A DNA stretch of 10,016 nt, taken from NCBI GenBank assembly GCA_030613445.1, contig JAUWLY010000079.1, positions 1-10,016 on the forward strand, read 5' to 3'. Under the pieces are notes generated by a model. It saw only the letters and a list, made by a program, of their open reading frames with translations. It had not been told where the DNA came from and did no database searches. Numbering within the stretch: the first letter of the stretch is position 1; each line of letters opens with the position of its first letter. Source of the DNA: Candidatus Stahliibacteriota bacterium (GTDB lineage Bacteria > Hydrothermota > Tepidihabitantia > SM23-42). The position numbers were made by a program, and so were the translations under genes. Below are positions 4,975 through 10,016 of this stretch, in pieces.

Positions 4975-6398
4975 ATGACATAAACCTTGAAATTCTCGGT
5001 AATCAACCATTTCTCGTCTTAAACACTACTGAGGTAGTCAATGATAATAATGGCAATGGTCAACTTGACCCTGGTGAGCAAGCAGGTATTGTAACCTATA
5101 TCGGAAACGTGGGTAATGTACAGGCAACTAATGTACAAGGGACGCTGAGAACAACCTCGGCCTACTTAACGATCACTGATTCTCTGTACAGCTACGGCAC
5201 GATCCCTGCAAGTGGCACTGCTGACAACTCTTCGGATCCCTATGATCTTAACGTCTCGATTTCAACACCACCCGGGACGATCGCTGATTTTGATCTAGTA
5301 CTTGTTGCTTCAGAGACGACATGGGTCAAGACTTTTTCGTTCCAGATCGGTACTGCACCTGGTACAGTAATCTGGGGCCCAAAGCCGCTGCCCAGTTTTC
5401 CAGCTGGCGGTTTTATCTATGGTCTTGCATATGATAGGATAACTGATCAATTATTTGTGTGTAATGCCTACTCCCGCTCCCATTACCGATATGCTTCTGA
5501 TAGTATGGTTGGCTATCTCGGTTCTATTTCTGCACCGGATACGGGAATAGCAGATATAAGCTATTCTGTCTATGATGATAACTTATGGGTCTGTGGTTAC
5601 ACTAGTTACAAACGTGTCTGGAAGATTAGCAAGACCGGTACGGTGTATCACTATTTTACTAACCCGGCAAATGACTATGGTTGCGGGCTCGGATTCGATG
5701 GACAGACTTTATGGTTGGCTGACCGCAGAAGTACGTTAGGTGCTACTGCATACATTTATCTTTCTGATACACTGGGTAATGCGACTCAATATAATGCCCC
5801 AGTCCAGGGTTACTATAATGCGCGTTGCCTTGCCTATGATACACTCGGTCATTCATTCATTCACGTCAATACCTTTTTTAATTCAAGCGGTACCGCGCTT
5901 GATAGTGCGGGTGTCTATGAACTACAGGGTATGCCACCTGCGGCGACTGGAAACAGGTTCCTTGTGCAAACCGGCTGGAATATCCGCGGTATTGAGTATG
6001 ACCCACGCGACCACAATTACTGGATAACAATACCGCAGGGTGCGTCTTCAGCTAATGCAATCGTCAAAGTCCAGGGATTTCATATGCCGACAGTTGGGGT
6101 GAAAGAACATAGATCTCACACCTCTTCCGATTTACTGAACTTGAGTATTGTACCGAATCCAATCACTTCAAAGTTCACCTTACACATGAACTTGCCGAAC
6201 AGGAGTAATGTTAGTTTGAAAGCATATGATGCATCTGGTAGACTGGTCTGCAATATGCTAAATAGTATGACTCTATCAACCGGTTCTCACAGTCTGGCAT
6301 GGAATTTGAAGGATACTAATATGACAAATGGCATCTATTTCATAGTCCTTGAAACTGAATACAGCAGAACTTCACAGAAAATAGTTGTCACCAAGTAA
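4944..6398 (+). CDS. Secreted multidomain surface protein, C-terminal part with type IX sorting domain
   Basis: The frame of the preceding ORF continues without a break after the TGA to TAA 6396-6398; read through, the protein has 673 residues. After the end of the N-terminal sandwich comes a CARDB-like module with NDNNGNGQLDPGE and GTIPASGTADNSSDPY (about 5040-5330). Then come five repeats of the type G(L/I)xYD...LWV at about 5421, 5553, 5680, 5826 and 5988, suggesting a beta-propeller. The last 85 residues (from about 6138) match the type IX/Por sorting domain: LSIVPNP, YDASGRLV, GSHSLAWN, NGIYFIVLET, KIVVTK. A surface-attached or released binding protein is implied; ligand unknown. A GTG at 5109 could be called as a start, but it has no ribosome binding site and cuts the CARDB-like module. 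Confidence 0.82.
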   Translation, partial: GASQTAKVFADDINLEILGNQPFLVLNTTEVVNDNNGNGQLDPGEQAGIVTYIGNVGNVQATNVQGTLRTTSAYLTITDSLYSYGTIPASGTADNSSDPYDLNVSISTPPGTIADFDLVLVASETTWVKTFSFQIGTAPGTVIWGPKPLPSFPAGGFIYGLAYDRITDQLFVCNAYSRSHYRYASDSMVGYLGSISAPDTGIADISYSVYDDNLWVCGYTSYKRVWKISKTGTVYHYFTNPANDYGCGLGFDGQTLWLADRRSTLGATAYIYLSDTLGNATQYNAPVQGYYNARCLAYDTLGHSFIHVNTFFNSSGTALDSAGVYELQGMPPAATGNRFLVQTGWNIRGIEYDPRDHNYWITIPQGASSANAIVKVQGFHMPTVGVKEHRSHTSSDLLNLSIVPNPITSKFTLHMNLPNRSNVSLKAYDASGRLVCNMLNSMTLSTGSHSLAWNLKDTNMTNGIYFIVLETEYSRTSQKIVVTK

Positions 6399-6415
6399 AA
6401 ACTTCGTGATCGTAT

Positions 6416-6453
6416 GAGGGGGAGAATCAAACTGCTTCTCCCCCTCTTTTTTT
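6416..6453 (+). terminator. Strong rho-independent terminator
   Basis: An 11-bp G/C-rich stem GAGGGGGAGAA (6416-6426) / TTCTCCCCCTC (6436-6446) with a 9-base loop is followed by seven T residues. It closes the secreted-protein gene. It would not work well for the convergent minus-strand gene, since no T tract follows in that direction. Confidence 0.9.
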
Positions 6454-6472
6454 GCGACATCCTTTGGAGAAA

Positions 6473-7177
6473 TTAGGGTTTTTGCATAAAAGGCTTTTCC
6501 AATTCATTGCTCTTTAGTTTTTCGAAATACAGATCAAAGTTATCTATTCTTACTTTTATTGCATTGACAAGGTGCTCTAGTTCATCTTCAGGTGCAAGCA
6601 TATCCTGGTCCATGATACCGACAACCATGTTCACATAGATATCCTCTAAATATGCGTGCTGGAGCTGGGCATCAGCAGATACCTTTTCCCCCCTGAGCCG
6701 CGTTTGTATATCTTCGAGTAAGACACTTATTTTTTCATCTTCCTTGAAACGACATTCCTCGAAAATTTTTGCAATTATGGATTCTGCTGCCTGAAGTTTT
6801 TCCAAAAGTTGTTTTTTTACTCTTGCACGTAGTGATGCTGGTTGCTTTTGCATCGGGATCTTAACACACTCCCATGGTTCAAGCATGATCCTTCCTTTTT
6901 CATCACGCACGAGATTGAACGAATCGTCGAGCACAACACTTCCTGAAATCACCTCAGGTTCTTGGGGTGTGGCATCCTCGTAAACTGTAAACTCTGATTC
7001 GCGAAATGCTTTTGCTGTGAAATAATACTTATTTCGTTGCTCGACTTGCTCCTTCTTTGTGATCTTGAAAGAATCAGGTAATAATGAATAACTTACAAGA
7101 TGACCACTGCCACTAGCAAGAGAAACCATGCATCTTTGCACCTGGTCAAAAACTTTAACTAGTATCTCTCTATCCAT
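6473..7177 (-). CDS. Unrecognised 234-residue cytoplasmic protein
   Basis: I do not recognise a family. There is no signal peptide or membrane segment. Residues 1-110 look beta-rich (YYFTAKAFRESEFTVYED, SGSVVLDDSFNLVRDEKGRIMLEPWE). Residues 113-234 are highly charged and probably helical or coiled (RARVKKQLLEKLQAAESIIAKIFEE; AIKVRIDNFDLYFEKLKSNELEKPF). Codon use and its own promoter make a real gene likely. It is divergent from the HD-GYP operon, with 88 bases between the two start codons and promoters whose -35 boxes are 16 bp apart, so the two could be co-regulated. A weak AGGT lies before the ATG, but the best promoter places the transcript start almost on the ATG. Its 3' end meets the secreted-protein gene tail to tail. 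Confidence 0.75.
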   Translation of the reverse strand: MDREILVKVFDQVQRCMVSLASGSGHLVSYSLLPDSFKITKKEQVEQRNKYYFTAKAFRESEFTVYEDATPQEPEVISGSVVLDDSFNLVRDEKGRIMLEPWECVKIPMQKQPASLRARVKKQLLEKLQAAESIIAKIFEECRFKEDEKISVLLEDIQTRLRGEKVSADAQLQHAYLEDIYVNMVVGIMDQDMLAPEDELEHLVNAIKVRIDNFDLYFEKLKSNELEKPFMQKP

Positions 7178-7183
7178 ATATTA

Positions 7184-7212
7184 CCTATACACTATTTCAT
7201 CTTATTTGTCAA
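7184..7212 (-). promoter_or_regulatory. Promoter of the unrecognised minus-strand gene
   Basis: On the minus strand TTGACA (7207-7212) and TATAGG (7184-7189) are 17 bp apart. The -10 box ends 6 bases before the ATG at 7177, so the transcript would begin at or next to the start codon. Confidence 0.5.
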
Positions 7213-7228
7213 CATTACATAGGAAATC

Positions 7229-7256
7229 TTGACAAAAAAGGAATTATGTGTAAGAT
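7229..7256 (+). promoter_or_regulatory. Promoter of the HD-GYP operon
   Basis: TTGACA (7229-7234) and TAAGAT (7251-7256) are 16 bp apart. The -10 box ends 9 bases before ATG 7266, predicting a leader of only about 3 bases with no ribosome binding site. Confidence 0.6.
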
Positions 7257-7265
7257 AAGAATTCA

Positions 7266-8570
7266 ATGCCAACAATAGTGACATGTATTCTCACAACGAT
7301 TTCATTGTTGATAACTCTTTCATGTTTGTATCTTTATTATAAAAGTAACAGAAACAAGGATTTTTTATATGCATCTTTTCCATTTATATGCTCTACACTC
7401 CTTCTTTTTGTTCATATCCAGTTAACAACTTATGCAACACCAGAAACAGCAGTTTATTGGACAAAACTAAAATATTTAGGAGTCTTTGGGTATCTCATTG
7501 CCTTTCCCCTATTCATTTCTTCCTTATCTAAAAAGAAGGTTAGCACACGGGCTATAGGAATAGCCGGTTTCGTAACACTCCTTTTCTTCATCTTCACCTT
7601 TTCGACAGATCTGATTGTCAGTGAACGTGTCGTTACCTATGGAAACAGCCTGCGTGCTGACGTTGGTATTTTATATCCTTATTTTATGCTGGTTTTTTTT
7701 GGGATGGCGATATCATATTTTATCATGTACATTCGCATTTTCACCGGGGCAAAGACCAATATGAAAACAAGGGTGAATTATACCCCAATTACGATCGGAA
7801 TTGTCCTCGCCATTGCTTTTGCAATAATCGATGTTGCGGGTTTGGTCATTGGAAAACCGTTTATTAAATCAATACCTTATCCGTTTGTTATTGGCACAAT
7901 AATCTTTATTCTATCATATCTTTGGTCATTTTTATCCCAGTACTCCTGGTTCTTTGTTGCACTCGACAGATCGCAAAATAAAATAATACAGCTTACTGAA
8001 CGGTCTGATAAAAGTGTCTTGGGTTTTGTACAACTCATCGCCCGAACCCTCGATGCAAAAGACCATTATACTGCGGGTCATTCACTTCGAGTAATGGATT
8101 ATGCAGTCAAAATAGCAAAGTCGCTCGATCTGTCTAAAAACGAAATCGAGCTCCTCAAGCATGCGTGCTTACTGCATGATATCGGTAAGATAGGTATCCC
8201 CGATGGTATACTTAATAAAGTAACACCGCTTACCGGAGAGGAACGTGAGCACATATTGAACCATCCGGTCCTTGGTAAGGAAATATTAAGTACTGCTGAA
8301 GAGTTTCACGATATTCTCGATATCATCTATGCTCACCATGAAAGGATCGATGGAAATGGCTATCCGAATGGTTTAAAAAGAGAAGAAATACCACTCCTTG
8401 CTCGGATTATTGCCGTGGCCGATACTTATGACGCGATGCTTTCTGAACGTCCCTATAGAAAAGCACTATCAAAAAAAGAAGCGATCGGGGAACTGAAGCG
8501 TATTAAAGACTCCCAGCTGGATGCTAGTCTTGTCGAAACATTTATAGAAGATATCGCCAGCAATAATTAA
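7266..8570 (+). CDS. Membrane HD-GYP domain phosphodiesterase (probable cyclic-di-GMP hydrolase)
   Basis: 434 residues. Residues 1-230 hold about seven hydrophobic segments (near 3-24, 34-54, 69-87, 96-112, 136-157, 175-196, 204-231), like the 7TM sensor region found on histidine kinases. A short linker leads to an HD-GYP domain from about 250. Visible signature residues are His272 (AGHS), His304-Asp305 (LLHDIGKIGIPDGIL), His333 (NHP), His357-His358 (AHHERIDGNGYPNGL, containing the GYP motif), Asp386 (VADTYDAM) and RPYRKA. All metal and catalytic positions seem intact. The family cleaves cyclic di-GMP, sometimes cGAMP; which one cannot be read here. No GGDEF partner domain is fused. The first transmembrane segment begins at once after Met1, so the start at 7266 is firm. 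It is followed 20 bases later by the YcaQ-like gene and is probably cotranscribed with it. Confidence 0.92.
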   Translation: MPTIVTCILTTISLLITLSCLYLYYKSNRNKDFLYASFPFICSTLLLFVHIQLTTYATPETAVYWTKLKYLGVFGYLIAFPLFISSLSKKKVSTRAIGIAGFVTLLFFIFTFSTDLIVSERVVTYGNSLRADVGILYPYFMLVFFGMAISYFIMYIRIFTGAKTNMKTRVNYTPITIGIVLAIAFAIIDVAGLVIGKPFIKSIPYPFVIGTIIFILSYLWSFLSQYSWFFVALDRSQNKIIQLTERSDKSVLGFVQLIARTLDAKDHYTAGHSLRVMDYAVKIAKSLDLSKNEIELLKHACLLHDIGKIGIPDGILNKVTPLTGEEREHILNHPVLGKEILSTAEEFHDILDIIYAHHERIDGNGYPNGLKREEIPLLARIIAVADTYDAMLSERPYRKALSKKEAIGELKRIKDSQLDASLVETFIEDIASNN

Positions 8571-8590
8571 ATAATGTCCTAAATTCAAAC

Positions 8591-9799
8591 GTGTTGAAAA
8601 AAGCTATCAGCATAAGTCTGTCCAAAGCTCGCTCTTTTGTACTGAAAAAACAGCTGCTCAATACGGCCCCTAAGCTCAGGGGCAAGCAGGGTGTCATGGG
8701 AATAATAGACACCCTCGGCTATATCCAGATAGACACAATAAATGTTATCGAACGTTCCCATCACCTCGTTCTTTTAACCAGATGTCCTGATTACAAACAA
8801 CAGTTTCTCTATGATTTGCAGGCGAAAGACAAAAAAATCTTCGAATACTGGGCTCATGCTGCTTCTTTTATCCCTATGAAAGACTTCCGGTATTATATCC
8901 GAAAAAAGAAAGAAAAACCAAAAAAAGATTCCTGGTATGACACCTGGATAAAAAAATATCGAAACTCATTAAAAAAAACCAAATCGAGGATTGAAAAAGA
9001 AGGGCCATTAGCAGCGAGTGATTTTAAAGATAATATCAATAGGAAACGAGGACCTTGGTGGGATTGGAAACCAGCCAAAGCCGCACTTGAAATACTGTTT
9101 TGGAACGGTGAATTGATGATTAGAGAAAGGAGAAAATTCCAGAGAGTATATGACCTTACTGAAAGGGTACTACCGAAAGATATAGATACAACTCTGCCGC
9201 ACATAGATGATGAAAAAGTCTTCTTTATCAAACGTGCTCTAAAAGCAATGGGAGTGGCAACGATCCAGGATATCAACAAATATATTGGGATCAGCGGCAG
9301 ACTTAATAAATGGGTAGACCAGATGCTCAAGTCGGGTCAAATCCTTGAATTGACTATCAAGGGATTGGACAAATCCTATTACATCCTTACTGAAGATCTT
9401 GAGGAAATAGGAAGATCTAAAACAGGTATTAGTCCTCGCGTTCGCTTCCTCTCCCCTTTTGACAATTCGATAATATTAAGAGACCGCACAAGTGCTCTTT
9501 TTAATTTCGACTATAGTCTTGAAGCATATGTACCTAAGTCAAAAAGAAAATATGGATACTTCTGTTTGCCGATTCTATGGCAAAACCAACTTATAGGAAG
9601 GATCGATCCAAAAGCAGACCGCCAGAATAAAATCTTGATCATTAATAATTTACACCTCGAGGATAAAAAAATAAATTACAATGGATTTATCCCAGCTTTA
9701 TCCCGTGCGATAAAAGATTTGACTGATTTTCATAATTGCGAAAAAATTAATTTGAGTAAGAACATACCTTCAAAAATTTCTCACAAAATTACAATATAA
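8591..9799 (+). CDS. YcaQ/AlkX-like winged-helix DNA glycosylase (interstrand crosslink repair family)
   Basis: 402 residues, normal length for the family. The N-terminus ISISLSKARSFVLKKQLL is typical. Residues 40-63 (DTLGYIQIDTINVIERSHHLVLLT) contain Gln46-Ile47-Asp48, the QxD catalytic motif of the YcaQ branch (the AlkZ branch has QxQ). EYWAHAASFIP (85-95) and the C-terminal RFLSPFDNSIILRDRTSALFNFDYSLEAYVPKSKRKYGYFCLPIL are further hallmarks. Known members remove N7-alkylguanine adducts and unhook interstrand crosslinks; here that role is inferred from the family. The start may be GTG 8591 or the adjoining TTG 8594; neither has a Shine-Dalgarno sequence. Placement behind the HD-GYP gene suggests an operon; a functional link is not obvious. 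Confidence 0.88.
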   Translation: MLKKAISISLSKARSFVLKKQLLNTAPKLRGKQGVMGIIDTLGYIQIDTINVIERSHHLVLLTRCPDYKQQFLYDLQAKDKKIFEYWAHAASFIPMKDFRYYIRKKKEKPKKDSWYDTWIKKYRNSLKKTKSRIEKEGPLAASDFKDNINRKRGPWWDWKPAKAALEILFWNGELMIRERRKFQRVYDLTERVLPKDIDTTLPHIDDEKVFFIKRALKAMGVATIQDINKYIGISGRLNKWVDQMLKSGQILELTIKGLDKSYYILTEDLEEIGRSKTGISPRVRFLSPFDNSIILRDRTSALFNFDYSLEAYVPKSKRKYGYFCLPILWQNQLIGRIDPKADRQNKILIINNLHLEDKKINYNGFIPALSRAIKDLTDFHNCEKINLSKNIPSKISHKITI

Positions 9800-9841
9800 A
9801 CGAGCCTAAAACTCTACAGACCCTTAAATGGGAGCGCTCGT
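9800..9841. repeat. Short inverted repeat after the operon
   Basis: ACGAGC (9800-9805) pairs with GCTCGT (9836-9841), enclosing CCC/GGG around 9820-9832. No T tract follows, so it is not an obvious terminator. Confidence 0.35.
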
Positions 9842-9861
9842 AGTGTAATAGTAATTTACTG

Positions 9862-9884
9862 TCCTCTCCTCTTTAAGGAGAGGA
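9862..9884. repeat. 9-bp hairpin, TCCTCTCCT / AGGAGAGGA
   Basis: TCCTCTCCT (9862-9870) and AGGAGAGGA (9876-9884) form a perfect stem with a 5-base loop. It is followed by A residues on the + strand, which argues against a terminator in that direction. The purine/pyrimidine asymmetry and position beside the next palindrome suggest an intergenic repeat. Confidence 0.55.
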
Positions 9885-9887
9885 AAA

Positions 9888-9976
9888 AAGCCTGCCCTGA
9901 ACCCTGAAAGTATCATTCTGAACCATGTCCTGAACTAGTTTCATGGGTTGGTTCAGAATCTCTTCAGGGCAGGCTT
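9888..9976. repeat. Nested 89-base inverted repeat (MITE-like or operon-end structure)
   Basis: An outer perfect 14-bp stem, AAGCCTGCCCTGAA (9888-9901) with TTCAGGGCAGGCTT (9963-9976), encloses a perfect 11-bp stem, ATTCTGAACCA (9915-9925) with TGGTTCAGAAT (9949-9959). The left arm is built of repeated cctgaa-like units (CCCTGAA, CCTGAAA, TCTGAAC, CCTGAAC). It follows the HD-GYP/YcaQ operon and could stop or protect that transcript, though only ATTT follows. No target duplication is evident. Bases 9977-10016 show nothing assignable. Confidence 0.6.
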
Positions 9977-10016
9977 ATTTCAGCATCTTGGAAAATCGAG
10001 AGATTATGAGACCCTG

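Noticed and set aside
5109..6398. An independent gene starting at GTG 5109
   Set aside because: No ribosome binding site precedes it, the frame is open upstream to the TGA at 4941, and the start would cut the CARDB-like module, so it is the tail of the gene starting at 4377.
7246..7278. Ten-codon upstream ORF (ATG 7246) overlapping the HD-GYP start
   Set aside because: It falls inside the predicted promoter, before the expected transcript start, so it would not be transcribed from that promoter; the AAGGA upstream is probably chance.
8893..9330. Minus-strand ORF of 145 codons
   Set aside because: It lies wholly inside the YcaQ-like gene and its translation has no recognisable features.
9862..9890. 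Rho-independent terminator for the HD-GYP/YcaQ operon
   Set aside because: The hairpin is followed by A residues rather than T residues on the coding strand.

Overview
The window looks like a chromosomal piece of an uncultivated, AT-rich bacterium of the Fibrobacteres-Chlorobi-Bacteroidetes type. A candidate phylum such as WOR-3/Stahlbacteria is my best guess, but that is inference. The main support is a surface protein with a C-terminal type IX secretion (Por) sorting domain, together with a secreted KP-43-like subtilase, a membrane HD-GYP protein, and dense non-coding repeats and palindromes between genes. The genetic code appears standard, since TAA and TGA both serve as ordinary stops.

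Layout. At the left edge a subtilisin-family (S8) protease gene on the minus strand starts at 1186 and runs off the window at base 1; no stop interrupts its 395 visible codons. Bases 1187-1682 are non-coding: the protease promoter, a degenerate taactaag-type repeat, a three-stem palindrome, a direct repeat, and a promoter plus operator-like inverted repeat. Then come an AhpD/carboxymuconolactone decarboxylase-family gene (1683-2228) with a clear terminator, a free-standing LAGLIDADG homing endonuclease with zinc-ribbon and HTH regions (2466-3572), and a ferritin-like diiron protein on the minus strand (3702-4160).

From 4265 a strong promoter drives a possible 20-codon leader ORF (4318-4380). 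Its stop overlaps the start of a large secreted protein. That protein is one continuous reading frame from 4377 to 6398, broken only by an in-frame TGA at 4941-4943. The TGA lies inside a single beta-sandwich-like domain. Thirteen bases downstream stands a perfect hairpin with a GGUC tetraloop closed by A-U, which is the loop known from the E. coli fdhF SECIS element. The gene is therefore either a nonsense-mutated pseudogene, a sequencing error, or an undescribed extracellular selenoprotein. This is the most interesting point in the window.

A strong terminator (6416-6453) closes that gene. An unrecognised 234-residue protein on the minus strand (6473-7177) diverges from a two-gene + strand operon: a membrane HD-GYP phosphodiesterase (7266-8570) and a YcaQ/AlkX-like DNA crosslink glycosylase (8591-9799). 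The right edge (9800-10016) is non-coding and holds several inverted repeats, including a nested 89-base one. Six putative sigma-70 promoters have 16-17 bp spacers, and three sit so close to the start codon that the transcripts would be leaderless.
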